A DNA stretch of 6,387 nt from Burkholderiales bacterium (lineage in GTDB: Bacteria > Pseudomonadota > Gammaproteobacteria > Burkholderiales > UBA11063), in the NCBI GenBank assembly GCA_020697025.1, contig JAJFBO010000069.1, positions 1 to 6,387 on the forward strand. Direction: 5' to 3'. Every line of letters begins with the position of its first letter. Position 1 is the stretch's first letter. A model generated the notes under the pieces. That model did no database searches. It worked only from the letters and a program-made list of their open reading frames with translations, and was not told the DNA's origin. Positions 1-6,139 of this stretch are shown here, piece by piece. Both the position numbers and the translations under genes were made by a program.

Positions 1-274
1 CAGCACGACTAGTTGTTAATTGAACGTAATTAGCTCCCATCTCATTAGCTTTATTACGTAGATCATTCATAGCGCCTTTTTCCAGGTTCGCATTTGAAGT
101 CCAGGCTCCAGATACAAAATTTCCTTGATTACCCACGGCTTCACCAATGTACTTACAACCTTTTGGTGGCTTATTGTGAGATACTAGTACTTTAGAAGAC
201 TGAGGATTAGTTTCAATTGATGAACATCCGACCACTACTGCAAGACATGGAAGAATTAAAAACGCTTTTTTCAT
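1..274 (-). CDS. DUF4156-like outer-membrane lipoprotein, N-terminal part (C-terminus runs off the window)
   Basis: This gene starts at an ATG (274-272) and runs off the left edge, so about 91 residues are visible. It opens with a lipoprotein signal: two lysines, a hydrophobic stretch, and a lipobox VVGC with the lipidated cysteine at residue 17. Serine at +2 predicts sorting to the outer membrane, with the protein facing the periplasm. The mature part has a lone Cys (KGCKYIGE), a glycine-rich segment, then NDLRNKANEMGANYVQL. This order (P..C..iGe, then NdLrNkA...GANyV) is the pattern I know from DUF4156 lipoproteins, which have no established function. A modest Shine-Dalgarno match, AAGAGA (286-281), lies 6 bases before the start. 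The signal peptide and lipobox are seen directly; the family call is from recognition. It is transcribed away from uvrC. Confidence 0.82.
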   Translation of the reverse strand, partial: MKKAFLILPCLAVVVGCSSIETNPQSSKVLVSHNKPPKGCKYIGEAVGNQGNFVSGAWTSNANLEKGAMNDLRNKANEMGANYVQLTTSRA

Positions 275-300
275 ATAAAGTCTCTTATAAAAAATTAAAA

Positions 301-317
301 TAAGCCTTAATGGCTTA
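301..317 (-). terminator. Small hairpin with T-rich tail upstream of the lipoprotein gene
   Basis: TAAGCC (301-306) and GGCTTA (312-317) form a 6-bp stem with a 5-base loop. Read on the minus strand it is followed by a T-rich run down to about 285. It could end transcription from the 81-residue gene upstream. It also sits where transcripts from the predicted lipoprotein promoter would begin, so it may instead be a 5' end structure. The stem is short, so the terminator call is tentative. Confidence 0.35.
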
Positions 318-321
318 CAAT

Positions 322-327
322 ATTATA
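322..327 (-). promoter_or_regulatory. Candidate -10 box for the lipoprotein gene
   Basis: On the minus strand this is a perfect TATAAT, about 48 bases before the lipoprotein start codon. No convincing -35 hexamer lies 16-18 bases further upstream. A start near 315 would leave a leader of about 40 bases. The surrounding DNA is so AT-rich that a chance match is possible. Confidence 0.4.
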
Positions 328-392
328 TCATAAAATAAATTAATATTTTACATAAGGTTGGTTATCGGAAAATACAAACTCCTAAAAGTTAA

Positions 393-438
393 ATAACAAT
401 AAAATAATTTATACTTTACACAAATGTTTTATTGTTAT
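393..438. repeat. Perfect 12-bp inverted repeat overlapping the stop codon of the 81-residue gene
   Basis: ATAACAATAAAA (393-404) is the exact reverse complement of TTTTATTGTTAT (427-438), with a 22-base spacer. One arm covers the stop codon of the 81-residue gene (437-435). It could act as an mRNA 3' hairpin or weak terminator for that gene. The stem is almost all A-T, and only a short T-rich stretch follows on the minus strand. Confidence 0.5.
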
Positions 439-680
439 AGAATAAAGTTTTTTAATACTGATATATAATGTTCCACGGCTTTTTTCTGAGCAGTTACGAC
501 TGATGTATAAAATTGTGGATAATTTGCTGCATATTCAAAATATGAGTCAAGCAAAGCAAATTCTACTTTTCCATTTTCATGGACAATTATGGAGTAGCGC
601 CATTTTAAATCTTCAGGAGCAGCATAAACTCCATCTATATCTTGATATTTATGCCATTCAAGAGTTTTAAGTTCGTACAT
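435..680 (-). CDS. Small uncharacterised 81-residue protein
   Basis: I do not recognise this gene. It encodes 81 residues from an ATG at 680-678 to a TAA at 437-435. The main evidence that it is real is an excellent Shine-Dalgarno sequence (AAGAAGGA) 8 bases before the ATG. The protein has no signal peptide, membrane segment or cysteine. The first half (LEWHKYQDIDG, then WRYSIIVHENGKVEFALLDS) looks like short beta strands around a hydrophobic core with two tryptophans. The C-terminal part from about residue 60 (TAQKKAVEHYISVLKNFI) should be a helix. This strand-then-helix layout resembles small single-domain proteins of phage or accessory origin, but that is inference only. It lies between the lipoprotein gene and uvrC and is transcribed away from uvrC. 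It could be an orphan or lineage-specific gene. Confidence 0.68.
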   Translation of the reverse strand: MYELKTLEWHKYQDIDGVYAAPEDLKWRYSIIVHENGKVEFALLDSYFEYAANYPQFYTSVVTAQKKAVEHYISVLKNFIL

Positions 681-688
681 TTTAAAAG

Positions 689-696
689 TCCTTCTT
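689..696 (-). promoter_or_regulatory. Strong ribosome binding site of the 81-residue gene
   Basis: On the minus strand the sequence is AAGAAGGA, ending 8 bases before the ATG at 680-678. It is far better than the sites of uvrC, pgsA or rpoD. It fixes the start of the 81-residue protein and is the strongest sign that the gene is translated. Confidence 0.65.
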
Positions 697-741
697 TAAT
701 AAATTTATGCAATCATTTTCATGAAGGCTTTTTACCACCAG

Positions 742-753
742 ATTATAATAGCA
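742..753 (-). promoter_or_regulatory. Candidate extended -10 promoter for the 81-residue gene
   Basis: On the minus strand TGCTATTAT (753-745) reads as an extended -10 element (TGn plus TATTAT) and overlaps a perfect TATAAT (747-742). No good -35 hexamer is present at the proper distance; an extended -10 can partly replace one. Transcription would start near 735-738, giving a leader of about 55 bases ahead of the ATG. Confidence 0.38.
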
Positions 754-884
754 TCCATAAAACAATTTTTGTATATGCTTTGCTGGAATCTGGAAACCCT
801 CATGAACATAATTACTTACATGAAAATATAAAAAAGGTAATCGTTCAGGTCGCTATTAAAACATAGCTATTCAAGAAAAAAAAG

Positions 885-911
885 TCCTAAAAAAGGAGGT
901 GAATTTACACC
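885..911 (+). promoter_or_regulatory. Orphan perfect Shine-Dalgarno sequence flanked by two small alternative stems
   Basis: AAGGAGGTGA (893-902) is a ten-base complement of the canonical 16S rRNA 3' end. No usable start codon follows at normal spacing. The nearest ATG (921) is about 21 bases away and opens only seven codons, and an ATA sits at 912. TCCT (885-888) can pair with AGGA (894-897), and GGTG (898-901) with CACC (908-911), so the site could be masked. Read on the minus strand, the first stem is followed by eight T residues, which would instead suggest a weak terminator. The function is unknown. Confidence 0.35.
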
Positions 912-951
912 ATAAACTTAATGTTAGAGAAAACTAGTAGGTGAATATTAA

Positions 952-979
952 TTGAAGTCAAATATATATATGATAGAAT
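952..979 (+). promoter_or_regulatory. Extended -10 sigma-70 promoter for uvrC-pgsA-rpoD
   Basis: The -35 element is TTGAAG (952-957). After a 16-base spacer comes the -10 element TAGAAT (974-979), preceded by TG one base upstream (971-972), which makes it an extended -10. The predicted start near 986 gives a leader of roughly 29 bases before the uvrC ATG. This is the best promoter match in the window and probably drives all three genes. Confidence 0.6.
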
Positions 980-1014
980 TACTCATTATTTTGAAATTTT
1001 CATAAAGTGAAAAA

Positions 1015-2853
1015 ATGGATATAAGGGTAAGTGAAGATAAAGAATTTTTGAAGCAAATCCCAAATGTATCCGGGGTTTACCGATTTTATGCTTCAAGTGA
1101 TAAAAACGATGAACTATTATATGTGGGTAAAGCAATAAATTTATTCAACCGTGTAAAATCTTATTTTGGAAAAACTACAAGCCAGTCGCCCAGGATAAGC
1201 TTAATGATAGCGCAAATTGTGCGTATTGAAATAACGGTTACTGATAATGAAGCATCTGCCCTTATATTAGAAAATAATCTGATTAAAAGCCTTAAGCCTA
1301 AGTACAATATAATTTTTCGTGATGATAAAAGTTATCCTTTAATCAGGATTAGTAATCATACATTTCCCAAAATTGATGTTTATAGAGGCAAGACTAACCA
1401 AAAAGCCAACCAATATTTTGGTCCATACCCAAATTCCTATGCTGTGACTAATGCGATAAATATTATTCAAAAATTATTTAAGCTTAGAACTTGTACGGAT
1501 AGTGTTTTTGCAAATCGAAGTCGGCCTTGTATGTTACATCAAATTAAACTGTGTACTGCTCCATGTGTAGGGTATGTAGATAATGAAGAATATAAATCAC
1601 AGGTTAATTTAGCAATTTGTTTTTTAAAAGGCAGTTACGCACAGATAACCAATGATTTAACTAAGCAGATGAATGACAAAGCTAAACAGATGGAGTTTGA
1701 GGCTGCAGCAGCGATCAGAGATAAGATAACGCTACTAAATAATATTAGCCTGGATCAGGTAATTAATAACCATAATCAGCCAATCACTGCAGATGTAATA
1801 GTAGCGAAAAGCTATTTAAATCAGGTGTTTATATACTTGATTAGTTTACAAAACGGAATTTATTCTGGAGATAAACATTTCATTATTAATGATCCGGATA
1901 GCAATATTAGGGTAGTTTTAGAGGTATTTATTCAAAATTATTATTTAGAACATCAGCATACACGGCTAGTATATTTACAAATTGACGAAAAAACACATGC
2001 TAATTTGGATCAGGAGTTTCTGCAGATGTTTTATGCCGCGACAAAAATTAGGGTGATCTCTTTGCGGACGATAGTACTAAAAAAAATCTTTAAAATGGCT
2101 GAAATAAATTTACAACGAATTATCAATAATAATATTGCGAATAATAATAGTGTTAGTGAGCTTAAAACTGCAGCAGCAAAATTAGCCAGTTTACTAGGTA
2201 TTGATACTATAGATCGAATTGAATGTGTTGATATTAGCCATCATCAGGGTATTAATGCCACTGCTAGTTGTGTAGTATACCAAGACGGTAAAATTAATAA
2301 TAGTTTATATCGACGTTATAATTTGCCAGATTCAGTGGGCGGAGATGATCTCGCAGGTATGAAAATAATGTTGGAGCGCAGGTTAAAATCGGTAGACTTA
2401 CCTGTACCGCAAGTTATTTTGATTGATGGAGGAATTACTCAGTATGAAATGTTAAAAAACCTAATCCGAACTAGCGCTTTGTGTGATAAAATAAGGGCAG
2501 TTTCTATTTTTAAAGGTGAGAAACGTAATCCGCAGTACGATCGGGTAATTATAAATGATCAATTGATATTAGGATATAGGGATGACCCAGGCTTATTTAG
2601 ATTATTGCAGGGCTTGCGTGATGAAGCGCATCGATTTGCAATTACAGGGCATCGCAAGGCTCAGATAAAAACTATGACTATATCCAAATTAGAAAATATC
2701 CCAAATGTGGGCGCTACTAAACGCAAAAGTCTATTAACACATTTTGGCGGTTTAAAAGGTGTAATGCAAGCAAGTGTCGAGCAATTACAAAAGGTGTCCG
2801 GCATAGGCCCAAATCTTGCTTTGCAAATATTTACATACTTTCATAACGAGTAA
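1015..2853 (+). CDS. uvrC: UvrABC system protein C, excision nuclease subunit
   Basis: UvrC binds the UvrB-DNA complex at a lesion and cuts the damaged strand on both sides in nucleotide excision repair. At 612 residues it has the family's usual length. The N-terminal GIY-YIG nuclease (3' cut) shows GVY at 20-22, YVG at 36-38, R46 and the catalytic glutamate E86. Four cysteines (C160, C172, C180, C184) match the conserved cluster reported to hold an iron-sulphur centre. A UVR motif for UvrB contact lies near 211-245. The RNase H-like nuclease (5' cut) has D406 in VDISH, D471 in LIDGG and H539 in DEAHRF. Tandem helix-hairpin-helix motifs fill about 559-612. All key residues are intact. A TAA four codons upstream in frame fixes the ATG, although the ribosome site (AAAGTGA) is weak. 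pgsA starts 6 bases after the stop. Confidence 0.97.
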   Translation: MDIRVSEDKEFLKQIPNVSGVYRFYASSDKNDELLYVGKAINLFNRVKSYFGKTTSQSPRISLMIAQIVRIEITVTDNEASALILENNLIKSLKPKYNIIFRDDKSYPLIRISNHTFPKIDVYRGKTNQKANQYFGPYPNSYAVTNAINIIQKLFKLRTCTDSVFANRSRPCMLHQIKLCTAPCVGYVDNEEYKSQVNLAICFLKGSYAQITNDLTKQMNDKAKQMEFEAAAAIRDKITLLNNISLDQVINNHNQPITADVIVAKSYLNQVFIYLISLQNGIYSGDKHFIINDPDSNIRVVLEVFIQNYYLEHQHTRLVYLQIDEKTHANLDQEFLQMFYAATKIRVISLRTIVLKKIFKMAEINLQRIINNNIANNNSVSELKTAAAKLASLLGIDTIDRIECVDISHHQGINATASCVVYQDGKINNSLYRRYNLPDSVGGDDLAGMKIMLERRLKSVDLPVPQVILIDGGITQYEMLKNLIRTSALCDKIRAVSIFKGEKRNPQYDRVIINDQLILGYRDDPGLFRLLQGLRDEAHRFAITGHRKAQIKTMTISKLENIPNVGATKRKSLLTHFGGLKGVMQASVEQLQKVSGIGPNLALQIFTYFHNE

Positions 2854-2859
2854 TCAAAC

Positions 2860-3411
2860 ATGGCAAAGAAAATGTCACTTCCTATTATGCTCACATGGAC
2901 GAGAATAATTTTAGTACCGTTTTTCGTTTCGGTATATTATTTACCAGATGCGTTATTAAGTATGCCAAGTAAAAATTTTATTGGAGCGTTGATATTTAGT
3001 TTAGCAGCACTTACCGACTATTTTGATGGATATTTGGCACGCAAACTTAAGCAGGAGAGCTCTTTTGGAGCTTTTTTAGACCCTGTGGCTGATAAAGCTA
3101 TTGTTGCTGCTAGTTTAGTAGTATTAGTTAACTTGGGACGGACATTTATTTTTGCTGCAATAATCATCATTGTCAGGGAGATAGCTATTTCAGCACTTCG
3201 CGAGTGGATGGCGCAAATTGGCAAGATGCAAAATACTGCAGTGGCCTATATTGGAAAGCTTAAAACAGCGTGTCAATTAATAGCAATCGGACTATTATTA
3301 TTAGACTATCATACTAACTTTATTGGTAATATATTTATGTTATTAGCGGTAATATTTACCGTTATTTCTATGTTTTATTATTTGGATCAGGCGAAAAAAC
3401 ATTTTAATTAG
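2860..3411 (+). CDS. pgsA: CDP-diacylglycerol--glycerol-3-phosphate 3-phosphatidyltransferase (PGP synthase)
   Basis: PgsA is an inner-membrane enzyme that joins CDP-diacylglycerol and sn-glycerol 3-phosphate to give phosphatidylglycerophosphate and CMP, the committed step to phosphatidylglycerol and cardiolipin. The CDP-alcohol phosphatidyltransferase signature is complete: D53, D56-G57, A60-R61, G70, D74 and D78. The REIAISALREWMA stretch is typical of PgsA within this family. Several hydrophobic segments are visible, roughly 7-28, 39-51, 95-110, 136-147 and 154-175. The length of 183 residues is close to E. coli PgsA. The ATG lies 6 bases after the uvrC stop with only a poor ribosome site, so translation is probably coupled to uvrC. 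An in-frame ATG at codon 5 also fits the family's N-terminus. The uvrC-pgsA pairing is common in beta- and gammaproteobacteria and reflects gene order rather than a shared function. Confidence 0.96.
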   Translation: MAKKMSLPIMLTWTRIILVPFFVSVYYLPDALLSMPSKNFIGALIFSLAALTDYFDGYLARKLKQESSFGAFLDPVADKAIVAASLVVLVNLGRTFIFAAIIIIVREIAISALREWMAQIGKMQNTAVAYIGKLKTACQLIAIGLLLLDYHTNFIGNIFMLLAVIFTVISMFYYLDQAKKHFN

Positions 3412-3421
3412 GTTTTAAACA

Positions 3422-6031
3422 ATGACAAAATCCCAGGTGAAAAGAGCTGCCGCACCAGCATCTAAAGTAACGCAAAAAAACGGCTCAAAATCTATGAGTA
3501 AGGGTGCTTTGCAAACAAAAGCTCCCAAGAAAGCAACACTTAAGCAAGTTGCTATACAGACGCCTACAACTCAAAAAATAATATCTAAAAAAGTTGTAGT
3601 ACAGGATGCTGCCTTAAAAAAAGGTATGCCAGATAAGGCTATGTCTAAGAAAGTTATAGCACAGAAAACCGCACCAAAAAAAATTGAGTACAAGAAAGAT
3701 ATAATGCAGAAATCGGCACCTAAAAAAGCTACCCATGAAAAATCAATAGCACCAAAAGTAGAGCAACCAGATTCCCTTAAACAAACTATTTCTAATCAAG
3801 ATGTGTCTAAAAATGCTACGAGTAAAAATATTGTTACGGAAAAAAATACAGCAACTGCTCAAAATAAAAAAACCGCACTTTCAGAAAAGATGGATCAAGC
3901 TTCGGAAATTAGCAGGCATGGTGATATAGAAGATAAATATACGGGTGTAGACGTACTTGAACGTGGGAAGCCGCGTCGTGCAAAAAGTCGTAGAGCATCG
4001 AAAGAGGATGCTGTAACTGAAGTTAACCGTTTAATGCGCCTGGTTAGTAACGGTGCTGAAAATCTCTCTGGTGAAGAGCAAACAAAGCTTGAGGAGCAAA
4101 AGAAAAAACTAAGGTTTTTACTAGGGATTGGCAAAGACCGCGGTTACGTAACCAGTGCTGAAATAAATGATAATTTACCTGACCACATTACAGATCCCGA
4201 AATTATTGATCAAATAATTATGATGATTGAGACAATTGGAATAAAAGTATTTGAATACGAACCAAGTCGTGAAGAGTTACTGTTAAGTGGAACGTCATCA
4301 GCGACTGTAGATGATGATGAATTTGCTGTAGAAGAGGCGGAAAAAATACTTGCCAGTACTACTTCAGTTAATGAATTTGGTAGAACGACTGATCCGGTAC
4401 GTATGTATATGCGTGAAATTGGTACATACGATTTACTGGATAAAACTGATGAAGCAGAAATAGCACGAAAGCTTGAAAACAGTGTTAAGCTGATGATTTC
4501 AGTTATTGCCAATTGCCCTAAAATTATTAATGAAATTTCAAAGGTACATAAAGATGTACTGGAAGGCCGGGTAAAAATTGAAAATTTTATTGATGAATTT
4601 ATAGATGATACACCGGACATTCCCGGTGATGAAGAAATACCAATGTCTAGTAATGCTCCAGCCGGTTTAGAAGATGAAACTGATGACGAGCAATTATCAC
4701 GTGAGCAATTGGAGCGCTTAATTAAAAAAACTACTGATTTCTTTGTAATATTTAATGCTTTATTAGAGAAGCAAAATAAAATCATTAAAAAATATTCTAC
4801 AGAGTCTGAACAATATAAAGCTATTTTGGTTGAATTCACAACAAATTTAGAAAAAGTGCGTTTTACGAATAAACAAATTGAAATTTTTTGTGATACTTTA
4901 CGTAATGGTCATAAAGTTATTAAAAATTTGGAAAATGAAATTTTTCATATTGCCTGTGATATTATAAAAATACCTGAAGACAAATTTAGAAAAGAGTTTG
5001 TTGGTTTTGAAACATCTTGGGTTGAAATGCATGTTGCAAATAAAAAGTATGCCGATGTATTTGAAAAATTAAAGTGTGATATTGTTGAAAAACAGCATAA
5101 AATAAAAGATGTAGAAAGAGATTTAGGTATAAGAGTATCTGTAGTCAAGTCTTTGTTTAAGCAATTGCAAAAAGCTGAAAGAGAGCAAAAAAAGGCACGT
5201 ACTGAAATGGTTGAATCAAATTTACGTTTAGTTATTTCAATTGCCAAAAAATATACCAATCGTGGGTTACACTTTTTAGATCTAATTCAGGAGGGTAATA
5301 TTGGGTTGATAAAAGCAATAGATAAATTCCAATACCGTAAAGGATATAAATTTTCAACATATGCAACATGGTGGATTCGGCAGGCTATTACCAGGGCAAT
5401 TGCTGATCAGGGGCGTACAATCCGGATACCGGTACATATGATTGAGACAATTAACCGGATGAGCAAAGAACACCGTAAACTGTTACAGGAAAAATCTGGG
5501 GAGCCATTAACCAAAGAGCTTGCAGATAGAATGGAAATTACTGAAGAGAAAGTAAGAAAGATTTATCAGGTAGCTCATGATTCGATTTCAATGGATGCAC
5601 CGATTGGAGATGAAGATGATACAAGCTTTGGTGACTTTATCGAAGATAAAAGCAGTGTTATTCCATCTGATCATGGTATTGATTATAGCCTTAAAAAAAC
5701 TGTTCGTGAAGTATTAGATACACTTTCTCCACGTGAAGCCAAAGTTTTATGTATGCGTTTTGGTATTGATACAATTACTGATCATACTTTAGAAGAGGTA
5801 GGACGCCAATTCGACGTCACACGTGAGCGGATTCGTCAGATTGAAGCTAAAGCTATTAGAAAATTGCGTCAGCCAAATCGTGCTGACAAACTAAAAAGTT
5901 TCCTGGATAGTTTTGCTCAGTTAGAAGGGATCGACCATGAAATTCTAAAAGAGTTATATGATATGGAAGAAGATGAAGATGATATAGGGATTGAAGAGAG
6001 CTCAAAGAAAGTATCTGTATCGCAAGATTAG
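3422..6031 (+). CDS. rpoD: RNA polymerase primary sigma factor (sigma-70) with long N- and C-terminal extensions
   Basis: This is the housekeeping sigma factor, which directs RNA polymerase to -10/-35 promoters. The protein has 869 residues against 613 in E. coli, with the conserved core shifted by 217. Residues 1 to about 217 are a basic, low-complexity extension. Region 1.1 follows ([15 protein letters not shown] from 230), then region 1.2 ([12 protein letters not shown] from 319), a non-conserved region to about 590, and region 2 (594-673). Region 2 keeps W650-W651, Q654 and T657 for -10 melting and recognition. Region 3 includes the acidic finger near 730. Region 4 (about 757-829) has the -35 reading helix with R801, E802 and R805. 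Residues 831-869 form an extra acidic tail. The ATG is 10 bases after the pgsA stop; its AGG ribosome site overlaps that stop, suggesting coupling. Internal ATGs such as codon 25 have no better site. A terminator follows. Confidence 0.97.
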   Translation: MTKSQVKRAAAPASKVTQKNGSKSMSKGALQTKAPKKATLKQVAIQTPTTQKIISKKVVVQDAALKKGMPDKAMSKKVIAQKTAPKKIEYKKDIMQKSAPKKATHEKSIAPKVEQPDSLKQTISNQDVSKNATSKNIVTEKNTATAQNKKTALSEKMDQASEISRHGDIEDKYTGVDVLERGKPRRAKSRRASKEDAVTEVNRLMRLVSNGAENLSGEEQTKLEEQKKKLRFLLGIGKDRGYVTSAEINDNLPDHITDPEIIDQIIMMIETIGIKVFEYEPSREELLLSGTSSATVDDDEFAVEEAEKILASTTSVNEFGRTTDPVRMYMREIGTYDLLDKTDEAEIARKLENSVKLMISVIANCPKIINEISKVHKDVLEGRVKIENFIDEFIDDTPDIPGDEEIPMSSNAPAGLEDETDDEQLSREQLERLIKKTTDFFVIFNALLEKQNKIIKKYSTESEQYKAILVEFTTNLEKVRFTNKQIEIFCDTLRNGHKVIKNLENEIFHIACDIIKIPEDKFRKEFVGFETSWVEMHVANKKYADVFEKLKCDIVEKQHKIKDVERDLGIRVSVVKSLFKQLQKAEREQKKARTEMVESNLRLVISIAKKYTNRGLHFLDLIQEGNIGLIKAIDKFQYRKGYKFSTYATWWIRQAITRAIADQGRTIRIPVHMIETINRMSKEHRKLLQEKSGEPLTKELADRMEITEEKVRKIYQVAHDSISMDAPIGDEDDTSFGDFIEDKSSVIPSDHGIDYSLKKTVREVLDTLSPREAKVLCMRFGIDTITDHTLEEVGRQFDVTRERIRQIEAKAIRKLRQPNRADKLKSFLDSFAQLEGIDHEILKELYDMEEDEDDIGIEESSKKVSVSQD
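3500..3790 (+). repeat. Degenerate Lys/Ala/Gln-rich repeat coding region in the rpoD N-terminal extension
   Basis: The encoded protein repeats variants of the units SKKVxxQ and [17 protein letters not shown] begins at residue 55 and [13 protein letters not shown] at residue 75, exactly 20 residues later, and further APKK or APK units follow. The matching DNA is also similar but diverged. The stretch is basic and probably disordered. Its DNA contains A-tracts of 7-8 bases, including 3616-3622 and 3676-3683. Confidence 0.6.
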
Positions 6032-6053
6032 TAGTTTTTATCTATATTATTTG

Positions 6054-6092
6054 TTGGCGCTTTTCACATGTAGCGCCAATTATTTTACTTTA
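6054..6092 (+). terminator. Rho-independent terminator of rpoD / the uvrC-pgsA-rpoD operon
   Basis: TTGGCGCT (6054-6061) and AGCGCCAA (6072-6079) form a perfect 8-bp stem with a GC-rich centre and a 10-base loop. A T-rich stretch follows to about 6092. It begins 23 bases after the rpoD stop. No T-run follows on the minus strand, so it is oriented for rpoD rather than for the convergent gene. Confidence 0.8.
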
Positions 6093-6101
6093 AGATTATT
6101 C

Positions 6102-6119
6102 TTATAATTTTAATTATAA
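6102..6119. repeat. AT-only hairpin between rpoD and the convergent hda-like gene
   Basis: TTATAATT (6102-6109) and AATTATAA (6112-6119) are perfect inverted copies around a 2-base loop. The element lies about 20 bases beyond the stop of the minus-strand gene and could stabilise or end that transcript. It lacks G-C pairs and a T-run on that side, so a terminator role is uncertain. Confidence 0.35.
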
Positions 6120-6139
6120 ACCACTGGTCAATCTAATTT

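Larger units (their letters stand above)
681..1014. other. Divergent intergenic region between the 81-residue gene and uvrC
   Basis: These 334 bases separate two divergently transcribed genes. From left to right they hold the ribosome binding site and candidate promoter of the 81-residue gene, an open + strand frame ending at 866 that lacks an initiation signal, a weak 5-bp hairpin (852-856 with 863-867), an orphan Shine-Dalgarno sequence near 893-902, and the uvrC promoter at 952-979. I see no tRNA or riboswitch. Confidence 0.6.

Noticed and set aside
642..866. Open + strand frame of 74 codons, with a protein-like phrase YALLESGNPHE
   Set aside because: It begins with TTG inside the opposite-strand 81-residue gene, has no Shine-Dalgarno sequence at any in-frame start, and covers that gene's ribosome site and promoter. 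It may be a gene remnant, but the sequence alone does not support a gene.
852..867. GCTAT...ATAGC hairpin, considered as a terminator or attenuator
   Set aside because: It has only 5 bp with a 6-base loop and no T-run directly after it on the + strand. It is too weak to call in AT-rich DNA.
3018..3224. 68-codon minus-strand frame inside pgsA
   Set aside because: It is antisense to the catalytic motif region of pgsA; the sense strand fully explains the sequence conservation.
3895..4134. 79-codon minus-strand frame inside rpoD
   Set aside because: It is a Ser-rich shadow of the Lys/Glu-rich linker ahead of region 1.1, with no start signals.
4210..4839. 209-codon minus-strand frame inside rpoD
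   Set aside because: It is a shadow of rpoD: very rich in Ser, Ile and Leu, as expected from the complement of an Asp/Glu/Lys-rich frame, with no initiation signal. The sense frame has clear sigma-70 domains.
4945..5259. 104-codon minus-strand frame inside rpoD
   Set aside because: It lies opposite the conserved sigma core, is Ser/Phe/Cys-rich with no recognisable motif, and has no ribosome site.
6032..6139. tRNA or small RNA gene between rpoD and the hda-like gene, since E. coli has a tRNA near rpoD
   Set aside because: No cloverleaf, T-loop motif or CCA end is visible. The interval is explained by a terminator and an AT-only palindrome.
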